In this document: positions 1 through 6,300 of the stretch, piece after piece
Numbering within the stretch: the stretch's first letter is position 1
Layout of the letters: each line of letters starts with the position of its first letter
Assembly (NCBI GenBank): GCA_035449085.1
Contig: DAOTKE010000122.1
Coordinates: 1 to 9,915, forward strand
Direction of reading: 5' to 3'
Source of the DNA: DUPH01 sp035449085
Lineage (GTDB): Bacteria > Verrucomicrobiota > Kiritimatiellia > RFP12 > UBA1067
Length of the DNA: 9,915 nt
Translations under genes and position numbers: made by a program
The notes under the pieces: model-generated
The model's database searches: none
The model's input: the letters and a program-made list of their open reading frames with translations, nothing else
Told to the model about the DNA's origin: nothing

Positions 1-51
1 GTGTCGGACTTTAACCGACTGCATATCGCACGCTTTGCTTGGCGCACTCAT
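1..51 (-). CDS. 5' end of an unidentified gene, cut by the window edge
   Basis: Only the first 17 codons are present, reading leftward from an ATG at 51-49 (MSAPSKACDMQSVKVRH) with no stop before the window ends. The start is supported by a strong Shine-Dalgarno sequence, AGGAGG, 8 nt upstream. The gene begins 39 nt after the stop of the PHP/LamG protein on the same strand, so the two are probably co-transcribed. The N-terminus is polar with no hydrophobic stretch, so a cytoplasmic product is more likely than a secreted one. Nothing in 17 residues identifies the family. The long open frame on the opposite strand over this region is not credible because it runs antisense to the PHP gene. Confidence 0.6.
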   Translation of the reverse strand, partial: MSAPSKACDMQSVKVRH

Positions 52-59
52 CCTTTCTT

Positions 60-65
60 CCTCCT
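60..65 (-). promoter_or_regulatory. Ribosome binding site of the left-edge gene
   Basis: AGGAGG on the minus strand, followed by AAGAAAGG and then ATG at 51-49. This is close to a perfect anti-16S match at good spacing, and it is the main reason to believe that a new gene starts here. Confidence 0.6.
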
Positions 66-90
66 GTGTTGTAGTTTTCATGCAAACGTG

Positions 91-2943
91 TCATTCCGCC
101 GGCATCACGCGAATCCGATACAGGCCGCTTGGCCCATTCCGTTCAACATCGACTGCGTTATACGGCGGCGTAGCAGGAATGGCCTCGGCACCCGGCAGGG
201 GCTGAAAACCGCTCTTCAGATCGGTAGCGCATTCAATCGCATAGAGCCGGCCGGCGACGCTCGGCCAACGAAGCCGCCAGCACCCCGGCGCGTCCGACGG
301 CTGATCAAACGCCATGATCCGGAAACTCGCGTCCGGATTGTGCGGATCGCTGCCGACGATGTAGTGCTCTGCCACGCTCATCCCGGCGGGAGTCCGCGCC
401 GCGGCATCCGCACTGACGGGGTCACCGAAATAGGCCCACTCCCACCAGTCGGGCAACCCGTCTGCATCACTATCAGTCGTGCGTGCGATCTGGCGCAGAC
501 CGAATGGATTCACAAACGTGATGCCGCCCGGCCCGCGGATTTCCACACGCACATACGAACCCGTGACGCCCATGGCACGATACGCAAGAACCGGCCCGGC
601 CGAGATCGTCTGCCCCATCGAGATCCAGCTATAGGCTTCCGGCGGTAACGATGCGCCGTCGGCTGTGGCTGTGACCGTGACACATCCCGCATGCGGATCA
701 TGCGTAATACGTTCAACGGACGGCGGCATCCCGCTGCCGCCGGCCGGACGTACGCGGATTGATGAGAAGGTAAAAACACCGTTGTCCAGCGCTTCGCGCA
801 CTGCTGTCACACTCAATTCAGTGCAGAGGAAAGTCGACCACTCGCGCCCCAGATGGCTCATGCTATGGATGTCATCGTTGGCCATACCCCAAATGGGACG
901 TTCAGGCATGCAACGTGTCAGCAGCGCATCCCAGAGCGCACGATCCAACGGATGTTCGCTGAGCGGACGCGTACCGTTGATCACCTCGATGGCCTTGAGA
1001 TGCGCATGTCTCCTGAAAATATCCGCGTAATAATCACTTGCCGCCGAGGGAACCTCCGTTGGTAACGTCACGGCCCACCCAAGACTTGCTGCACCAAAGG
1101 AAAGACTGGCCGCCTTCAGCGGTGCAGGCACATCAGACACACGCAATGCGCTAGAAAAAACGGCGCACTCGGCGTGAAACGGCCCATCGGGATGCCCACC
1201 CGAATCACGAGCCAGGGTCAAAGGGTCGAGTCCGTAGGCAGCCAGCAAACCGGTGTTTGAGACTGCTATTCCGTCTGGCACCGCGCCAGTGGCCAGCGCC
1301 GCAACCTCTGCGGCGCTTAGACTGCGCGCCCAGAGACGTACGCCATCCAGATCGCCTTTGAAGATCGTATCGCCCGTACGCGTGTCGCGACCGACGTAGT
1401 AAGACTGTCCCGCCAGGTCAAAACTCAGCATACATTCGGCATTGCCAAGTTCCACACCATCAAGGTACAGATAGACGCGGTCACCACGCCGCACGCCCGC
1501 CAGATGATGCCAGCCGCCGTCGTGGGTGTTGATCCCCAGTTGATCGGCTGACAGATTCAAATCGACGGTGGTACCGTTTGTTGAACTCACATAGAGCCGT
1601 ACACGGTTGGCGGTATGTAGCTCCAGATTCAATGCCCCGCCGTAGCTGCTCGAATAGTTCCCCATCAGAATGTTGCGTGTCGGGCTCGCACTGGTGGTGC
1701 GGAAGCGTGCTTCGAGCGTAAAGTCGTTTCGTGCGATCTGTCTCAGATCCGGCGTCAACGTGACACGATACCAGGGTTCGTGCAGCTCGGCATGAAACGG
1801 CCCGGCGACGTGTCCGGCCGTGTCGGTCAAACGTGCAGGACGTTCAAAGGCATAATGGGCCAACAGATTATCCGCGCCGATATGACCATCGCCCGGATGA
1901 CCTCCCGCTACGATGGCAGCGACTTCCGCAGCGGTAAGCCCGCGTGTCCAAAGGCGTGCGTCATCCAGATCCCCCTCGAATTCGGTCGAACCGGTACGCG
2001 TATCGCGACCGAGATAAAAAAAGTCACCCTGTAAATCAAACGACAGGTTACAGGCGGTTTTCCCGACTTCCAGACCATCGAGGTACAGATAGACCTGCCC
2101 CGCGCGACGCACTCCGGCCAGATGATGCCACTGGCCATCGCGCGTGTCGATGGCATGATCACCCGCCGCAAGATTGAGGTCTACAGTCGTGCCGGATACC
2201 GGATACACGTAAATACGGACACGGTTATCGGTGTGCAGTTCCAGATTCAAGGCGCCACGGTGGCCGGTCGAATAGTTCCCCATCAAAACACCGCGGCCGC
2301 CATCGGTGGTACGGAACCAGGTTTCGAGCGTAAAGTCACCACGCGGGAGCGCACGCAACGTAGACGCTAGCCCGGTACGGAATCCGCCATGAATAAATTG
2401 CCCCGGCCAATGCATGGCAGGATGGCAGACCACGCCACGCACCTCTGGCGAATAAGCGCCCAATGCCGTCAACACCGCCTCCCAATCGCTGGACGTGCTG
2501 ACAAAATCCGAGAACAAGCTGAGCGTATGGTGGTGGCGCGAGAGTTCATTACCGGCAATCGACAACATGCCAAGCGCCTGCGGATCACGATTCTCATACA
2601 CATTGGAAATGGAGGTGAAATCGTTCCAGGGATAGGTCACTTTGTTGTGATCAGACAGGGCGAGAATGGTGTAACCTCGCTGATGATACTCGTCCACCAC
2701 CTGGTTAGGAGGCCATGATCCATCGCTGTTCTTACTGTGAGCGTGGAGGTTGGCCCGATGCCGTGGTGTCGTGTCCCAGTCCACTGCCGCATAGGGATTG
2801 AGTGTCAGCACCGTTACGGTTTCAGGTTGTGTCGCGGTCTCGGCGAGGCCCGGAAAGGGGTGTAACCCGGTTACGCCTGACAACGTCAAGCCTAGGAATA
2901 ATGCCGCATACATCCGTACTTCGCACCCTGTCATGCCATCCAT
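91..2943 (-). CDS. Secreted PHP-domain metallohydrolase (CehA/McbA-like) with two internal LamG domains
   Basis: About 950 residues from the ATG at 2943. This start is chosen because AGAGGGG lies 10 nt upstream and a signal peptide follows (one Arg, then the hydrophobic run MYAALFLGLTLSGVTG and a likely cleavage site near LAETA). The PHP phosphoesterase signature is clear: HAHS (H67, H69), SDHN (D98, H99), GNEL (E133), HPAMH (H174, H178) and NDDIH (D691, H693), which are presumptive divalent-metal ligands. Between HPAMH and the block DYYADIFRRHAHLKAIEVIN lie two LamG-type beta-sandwich domains (about 188-386 and 392-592), which account for most of the gap. The C-terminus has an acidic DSDADGLPDWWEW segment and a beta module ending YRIRV, typical of exported PVC proteins. 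Family members hydrolyse phosphoesters or related esters and the LamG domains probably bind glycans, but no substrate can be read from the sequence. The product is predicted to be extracytoplasmic. The next gene on this strand starts 39 nt downstream. Confidence 0.85.
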   Translation of the reverse strand: MDGMTGCEVRMYAALFLGLTLSGVTGLHPFPGLAETATQPETVTVLTLNPYAAVDWDTTPRHRANLHAHSKNSDGSWPPNQVVDEYHQRGYTILALSDHNKVTYPWNDFTSISNVYENRDPQALGMLSIAGNELSRHHHTLSLFSDFVSTSSDWEAVLTALGAYSPEVRGVVCHPAMHWPGQFIHGGFRTGLASTLRALPRGDFTLETWFRTTDGGRGVLMGNYSTGHRGALNLELHTDNRVRIYVYPVSGTTVDLNLAAGDHAIDTRDGQWHHLAGVRRAGQVYLYLDGLEVGKTACNLSFDLQGDFFYLGRDTRTGSTEFEGDLDDARLWTRGLTAAEVAAIVAGGHPGDGHIGADNLLAHYAFERPARLTDTAGHVAGPFHAELHEPWYRVTLTPDLRQIARNDFTLEARFRTTSASPTRNILMGNYSSSYGGALNLELHTANRVRLYVSSTNGTTVDLNLSADQLGINTHDGGWHHLAGVRRGDRVYLYLDGVELGNAECMLSFDLAGQSYYVGRDTRTGDTIFKGDLDGVRLWARSLSAAEVAALATGAVPDGIAVSNTGLLAAYGLDPLTLARDSGGHPDGPFHAECAVFSSALRVSDVPAPLKAASLSFGAASLGWAVTLPTEVPSAASDYYADIFRRHAHLKAIEVINGTRPLSEHPLDRALWDALLTRCMPERPIWGMANDDIHSMSHLGREWSTFLCTELSVTAVREALDNGVFTFSSIRVRPAGGSGMPPSVERITHDPHAGCVTVTATADGASLPPEAYSWISMGQTISAGPVLAYRAMGVTGSYVRVEIRGPGGITFVNPFGLRQIARTTDSDADGLPDWWEWAYFGDPVSADAAARTPAGMSVAEHYIVGSDPHNPDASFRIMAFDQPSDAPGCWRLRWPSVAGRLYAIECATDLKSGFQPLPGAEAIPATPPYNAVDVERNGPSGLYRIRVMPAE
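1168..2382 (-). repeat. Tandem duplication of a LamG-coding unit (period 612 nt)
   Basis: Two consecutive units of about 200 codons inside the PHP gene, roughly 2382-1786 and 1770-1168, align at a constant offset of 204 residues through most of their length. Shared blocks include GALNLELHT, GTTVDLNL, WHHLAGVRR, VYLYLDG, GRDTRTG and AAEVAA, and both units close with GPFHAE. More than half of the aligned residues are identical, which points to an internal duplication rather than independent acquisition of two LamG domains. Confidence 0.8.
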
Positions 2944-2953
2944 CGCAGCCAGA

Positions 2954-2960
2954 CCCCTCT
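2954..2960 (-). promoter_or_regulatory. Ribosome binding site that sets the PHP gene start
   Basis: AGAGGGG on the minus strand, 10 nt before the ATG at 2943. It favours this start over the far-upstream in-frame codons and over the ATG at 2973, where GGGGA abuts the start codon with no spacing. A later ATG at 2934 is also possible and would change only three residues. Confidence 0.45.
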
Positions 2961-3018
2961 TCTCTACGAGCATTCCCCATGACAAGTGGAAAAATACATC
3001 ATTCACCACTTTGGTTCT

Positions 3019-3046
3019 AGTGTAACAAATCACGGGTGAAGTGCAA
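3019..3046 (-). promoter_or_regulatory. Candidate promoter of the PHP/LamG gene
   Basis: Minus strand: TTGCAC (3046-3041), a 16-nt spacer, then TACACT (3024-3019) preceded by TG plus one base, an extended -10 context. Transcription would begin near 3012, giving a leader of about 70 nt. The hexamers are only partial matches to the sigma-70 consensus. Support comes from the local AT-rich composition and from the same hexamer pair at the other end of the intergenic region. Confidence 0.35.
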
Positions 3047-3099
3047 AATAAAACGCACGCTTTTGGAAAAACAGAAAAAGGGTGTATGGGTGCGAGGAA

Positions 3100-3292
3100 G
3101 CCCCGGGGCCCGGGAAGACCGGAGGGCTTTCCGGGGGGGCTGACGCAGCCACGTCCCCAGGGGCGTCGGCCCGAGAAAAAGGAGTGCCCCAAGGGCCGGA
3201 TTTTGGTTCTTGGGAAACACCGCTCTTCGGTCAGCCGCGAATACCGCAGGGGGAAGACCGTGAACCGGGACAGCCCGTTGAGGGCGTTCACA
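3100..3292. other. GC-rich, hairpin-dense intergenic block
   Basis: This is the central part of the 506-bp gene-free divergent region 2944-3449. It contains a series of inverted repeats: CCGGA/TCCGG (3119-3134); a 10-bp stem of 3137-3146 with 3163-3172 (one G-U pair, 16-nt loop) that competes with an inner CCCC/GGGG pairing; GCCC/GGGC (3186-3196); ACCG/CGGT (3219-3231); and GTGAAC/GTTCAC (3260-3291) enclosing GCCC/GGGC. GGGAAGACCG occurs twice, at 3112-3121 and 3251-3260. None of the hairpins is followed by a T-tract on either strand, so they are not standard terminators. It could be a non-coding RNA, a dispersed genomic repeat or a regulatory region. I do not recognise a known RNA family. 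The minus-strand frame stays open through it, but the predicted peptide (Pro, Gly and Arg rich) does not look like a protein. Confidence 0.4.
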
Positions 3293-3327
3293 GTCTATTC
3301 GGGCCGCAGTTTAGGGACACGCCGCGC

Positions 3328-3357
3328 TTGCACGGATAACCGGGGTTGCGGTACACT
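3328..3357 (+). promoter_or_regulatory. Candidate promoter of the DAHP synthase gene or operon
   Basis: TTGCAC (3328-3333), an 18-nt spacer, then TACACT (3352-3357), giving a start near 3364 and a leader of about 85 nt before the ATG at 3450. The hexamers are identical to those of the divergent candidate. A second -10-like TTATAT lies around 3379-3384. Confidence 0.35.
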
Positions 3358-3449
3358 GGTCTGTAATGGGCGAAGGCGTTATATCGGCACGTTCGGGGGA
3401 TGCAAGGAACGGCACCGGACGTCGGCGCGTCAGTGGGTGGTGACATGCC

Positions 3450-4259
3450 ATGATAGTCGACAAAGATACTGTGGGGGCTGGGGCTGAGACCGTGCCGGTG
3501 GGCGATGTCGTCTTCGGCGGCCGGCGGCTGGTATTGATCGCCGGTCCCTGCACGGTGGAAAGCCGGACGCAGATGATCGAGATCGCCTGCGCCGTCAAGG
3601 AGGCGGGCGCTTCCATGCTGCGTGGCGGGGCCTTCAAGCCGCGCTCCTCGCCTTATGCTTTTCAGGGGCTGTGCGAAAAGGGCCTCGAGATTTTGACGGA
3701 AGCGCGCACGCGCACCGGACTGCCGGTGGTGACCGAAGTTTTGGAGTCCTCGCAACTGCCGGCCGTCTCGGCCGTGGCAGACATGTTGCAGATCGGCTCG
3801 CGGAACATGCACAACTCTGTTTTGCTGCGCGATGCCGGCGCCTGCGGTAAACCGGTGCTGCTCAAGCGCGGCATGAGCGCCACGATCCAGGAGTATCTGT
3901 ACGCTGCCGAGTATGTCTTGAGTGCTGGCGAACGGCGGGTGGTGCTTTGCGAGCGTGGCATCCGCACGTTCGAGACCGCGACACGTTTTACGCTCGATCT
4001 GAGTGCCGTGCCGTTGCTCAAAGAACGCACGTGGCTGCCAGTCATTGTGGATCCGAGCCACGGCACCGGCAAAGCGTCGCTGGTGCCGGCGATGGCGCGC
4101 GCGGCGGTAGCCGGTGGCGCGGACGGCGTGATGATGGAAGTGCATGTCTGTCCGGACCGCGCACTGTGCGACGGCGACCAGAGCGAGACGCCGGAGATGT
4201 ATTACAAGCTGGTCAAAGAACTGCGGGCGATCGCCCAAGCGGTGGGGCGGGAGGTTTAA
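3450..4259 (+). CDS. aroF: 3-deoxy-7-phosphoheptulonate (DAHP) synthase, type I-beta, catalytic domain only
   Basis: 269 residues. It catalyses condensation of phosphoenolpyruvate with erythrose 4-phosphate to DAHP, the first step of the shikimate pathway, in the cytoplasm. Family motifs in order: LIAGPCTVES (C34), RGGAFKPRSSPYAFQG (57-72), QIGSRNMHN (114-122), LLKRGMSATIQEY (137-149), CERGIRTFE (167-175), DPSHGTGK (201-208), MMEVH (E230) and CDGDQS (D241). C34, H204, E230 and D241 are the expected metal ligands. KPRSSP rather than the KANRSS-type motif separates it from KDO-8-phosphate synthase. It has neither an N-terminal ACT/ferredoxin-like domain nor a chorismate mutase domain, so feedback control by those routes is absent. 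IGSRNMHN is a small departure from the usual IGARNMQN. The ATG at 3450 has only a weak GGTGG upstream, but the conserved core starts about 25 residues in, as in the short family members. The next gene lies 96 nt downstream on the same strand; hairpins in that gap lack T-tracts. Confidence 0.92.
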   Translation: MIVDKDTVGAGAETVPVGDVVFGGRRLVLIAGPCTVESRTQMIEIACAVKEAGASMLRGGAFKPRSSPYAFQGLCEKGLEILTEARTRTGLPVVTEVLESSQLPAVSAVADMLQIGSRNMHNSVLLRDAGACGKPVLLKRGMSATIQEYLYAAEYVLSAGERRVVLCERGIRTFETATRFTLDLSAVPLLKERTWLPVIVDPSHGTGKASLVPAMARAAVAGGADGVMMEVHVCPDRALCDGDQSETPEMYYKLVKELRAIAQAVGREV

Positions 4260-4355
4260 CGGGCACGCGCCGCGGTGCCGACCGATAGGTGCGCCAGAAA
4301 CGGGTGCGGACATGAGATGCCGGGGTGGTGAAAAGCCGGCCTACGAGGAGACAGG

Positions 4356-6260
4356 ATGAAACGGGTAGTAGCAGGTGTTTGGGTGGGAATCGCTGTGTTT
4401 GCAGAGGCGGCCTCGTATGTTTCTCCCGAATGTTTGGCCGTGACACCGGACGGCAAGCGGGCTTATGTGACGTCAGCGACCGGCGGCCGTCTGCTGGTCA
4501 TGGACCTCGATCAAACCAAGGTTGTGGGCGAGTGGCTGCTCAACAACAAGACGGAACGCCCGCGCGGATTCTGGTCTTCCCTGTTCGGCGGCGGAGCGAC
4601 AGCGGCATCAGCGAATCCGAGCGGTGTCGCCGTAGCTCCGGATGGAACCGTTTTCGTGACCGGCGGCGGTGCCTTTGGCTTCGTGCAAAAGTTTGCGGCG
4701 GACGGTACGCCGTCCCTACAGGCGGCAGCGGGTCACACGCCGCTCGCACCGGTCGTGAGCCCTGACGGTGCCACGCTCTATGTGCCCTGCCGCTTCGACG
4801 CTTGTGTCAGGGTGTTCGATGCCCGCACGCTGAGTGTCAAGGCGACGGTGCCGGTGTTGCGCGAGCCGTTTGCGGCAACGTTCGGTGCCGGTGGACGACT
4901 GCTGTTTGTGGCGAACCTGTTGCCGGCCTGCCGCGCCACCGATGCCGTCGTCGCAGCGTCGGTCAGCGTGATCGACACCTCAACCGGTCATCCCGTACGG
5001 CATGTGATGTTGCCCAACGGCTCGACCGGCGTACGCGGCATCGGCGCATCACCGGACGGGAAACACGTCTACGTCACTCACACCTTCGGCCGTTACCAGC
5101 TTCCTACGACGCAACTGGAACGCGGCTGGATGAACACGGCGGGGCTCTCCGTCTTTAACGGCGAAACAGGCGAGTACATCAATACGTCCCTTCTGGACGA
5201 TGTCGACCTCGGCGCAGCCAATCCTTGGGGTGTGGCGGTCTCGCCGGACGGCAAGCACATCGTGGTGGCGCACGCCGGGACACGCGAGCTGAGTGTGATC
5301 GACCGTGCTGAGTTCCATGCGCGGCTGGACAAGGCGGCACGTCATGAGAAAGTCACCGAGGTGACCAAATCTGCGGCCGATGTGCCCAACGACCTCTCTT
5401 TTCTCGTCACGGTGCGCCGCCGCGTGAAACTGGAAGGCGACGGCCCCCGCGGCGTGGTGGCGACCGGGGGTACCGTCTACACGGCGTTGTATTTCGCAGA
5501 CGCGCTGGCGGCCTTACCGCTGGGCGATGCGGCCGCGAAGCCGACAACGGTGGCGCTGGGCGCACCGGTCGATCTCAGCAAGGATCCCGTACGGCGCGGC
5601 GAGATGTTGTGGAATGACGGCGCGATGTGCTTCCAGCACTGGCAGAGCTGCGCGAGCTGTCACCCCGACGGCCGTATGGACGGGCTCAACTGGGATCTGA
5701 TGAACGATGGCATCGGCAACCCCAAGCAGACCAAGAGCATCGTGTACACCCATCTGACGCCGCCGACGATGGTGACCGGCATCCGTCCGGATCTTCAGGC
5801 CTGTAACCGCAAGGGGCTGACGCATATTCAGTTTGTTGTGCGACCAGAAGAGGACGCGCTCTGCTTGGATGCCTACGCGATGTCGCTCAAGCCGGAAGTG
5901 AGCCCCTACCGCGTCAACGGCGGGCTTTCGGCCAAAGCGAAGCAGGGCGAGCGGCTGTTCAGGCGGGCCGGTTGCGCGGAGTGCCATCCCGGTGACAAGC
6001 TCGGGCCGCACGGCGAGCGTCTCTACACGAATCTCAAGAAATATAATCTCAGTTTGGGCGTCGGCAACGAAGAGGGACGCGAATTCGACACGCCCACGCT
6101 GGTTGAAGTGTGGCGCACGGCTCCGTATCTGTATGACGGACGGGCATTGACGATGCAGGAACTTCTGAAAGGGTGCAATCCGCAGGATGCGCACGGCGCG
6201 ACACAAAAACTGAGCGACGAAGAGATCGACGCGCTGGCGGAGTTCGTACTGTCGCTATAA
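4356..6260 (+). CDS. Secreted YVTN-type beta-propeller fused to a di-heme cytochrome c (MauG/CcpA-like)
   Basis: 634 residues. GAGGAG ends 5 nt before the ATG. A signal peptide covers about residues 1-19 (MKRVVAGVWVGIAVFAEA). Residues about 21-395 form a beta-propeller with recurring blade motifs such as TPDGKRAYVT, APDGTVFVT, SPDGATLYV, SPDGKHVYV and SPDGKHIVV. Residues about 405-634 resemble the C-terminal part of di-heme cytochrome c peroxidase and MauG proteins, with two haem c sites, CASCH (432-436) and CAECH (540-544). They also contain DTPTLVEVWRTAPYLYDGRA (578-597), close to the usual TPSL..VWRTAPYLHDGRA with Tyr for His, and M509 as a possible axial ligand. It should work in the periplasm or at the cell surface in electron transfer or peroxide/oxidative chemistry, with the propeller as a docking or substrate scaffold. 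The substrate is unknown. The downstream resB and ccsA genes supply the haem-attachment machinery it needs. Confidence 0.85.
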   Translation: MKRVVAGVWVGIAVFAEAASYVSPECLAVTPDGKRAYVTSATGGRLLVMDLDQTKVVGEWLLNNKTERPRGFWSSLFGGGATAASANPSGVAVAPDGTVFVTGGGAFGFVQKFAADGTPSLQAAAGHTPLAPVVSPDGATLYVPCRFDACVRVFDARTLSVKATVPVLREPFAATFGAGGRLLFVANLLPACRATDAVVAASVSVIDTSTGHPVRHVMLPNGSTGVRGIGASPDGKHVYVTHTFGRYQLPTTQLERGWMNTAGLSVFNGETGEYINTSLLDDVDLGAANPWGVAVSPDGKHIVVAHAGTRELSVIDRAEFHARLDKAARHEKVTEVTKSAADVPNDLSFLVTVRRRVKLEGDGPRGVVATGGTVYTALYFADALAALPLGDAAAKPTTVALGAPVDLSKDPVRRGEMLWNDGAMCFQHWQSCASCHPDGRMDGLNWDLMNDGIGNPKQTKSIVYTHLTPPTMVTGIRPDLQACNRKGLTHIQFVVRPEEDALCLDAYAMSLKPEVSPYRVNGGLSAKAKQGERLFRRAGCAECHPGDKLGPHGERLYTNLKKYNLSLGVGNEEGREFDTPTLVEVWRTAPYLYDGRALTMQELLKGCNPQDAHGATQKLSDEEIDALAEFVLSL

Positions 6261-6290
6261 GAGCAGCGCACGGGGAGTGTGCGGAAAAAG

Positions 6291-6296
6291 AGGGAG
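6291..6296 (+). promoter_or_regulatory. Ribosome binding site that sets the start of the Rid/chorismatase-like gene
   Basis: AGGGAG, 4 nt before the ATG at 6301, within the purine run AAAAAGAGGGAG. It favours ATG 6301 over the in-frame GTG at 6277, which would add a short basic extension (CGKRGRR) with no family match. Confidence 0.5.
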
Positions 6297-6300
6297 ACGT

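Noticed and set aside
1..648. Open plus-strand frame of 215 codons
   Set aside because: It is antisense to the well-supported PHP gene, rich in Arg/Pro/His as expected of a shadow frame, and has no recognisable motif.
2944..3291. In-frame N-terminal extension of the PHP protein (116 further codons)
   Set aside because: The extension runs through the GC-rich hairpin block and the candidate promoter, and its composition is not protein-like. It would also bury the signal peptide in mid-protein. A ribosome site supports ATG 2943.
3100..3292. SRP RNA, 6S RNA, tmRNA or tRNA in the hairpin block
   Set aside because: I checked for hallmark sequences and cloverleaf arms on both strands and found none.
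3450..4259. KDO-8-phosphate synthase as an alternative call
   Set aside because: The KPRSSPY motif and the MMEVH and CDGDQS endings fit type I-beta DAHP synthase. The KANRSS-type signature of KdsA is absent.
3288..4313. Minus-strand open frame of 341 codons
   Set aside because: It is antisense to the DAHP synthase, whose catalytic motifs are intact. The His/Arg/Gln-rich content is typical of a complement frame in GC-rich DNA.
4260..4355. Hairpins GGCAC/GTGCC (4262-4279) and GCCGG/CCGGC (within about 4318-4341) as a terminator after the DAHP synthase gene
   Set aside because: The stems are only 5 bp and no T-tract follows, so readthrough into the cytochrome gene is plausible.
6277..6300. GTG at 6277 as the start of the Rid/chorismatase-like gene
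   Set aside because: The ATG at 6301 has AGGGAG directly upstream, and the extra basic octapeptide matches nothing in the family.
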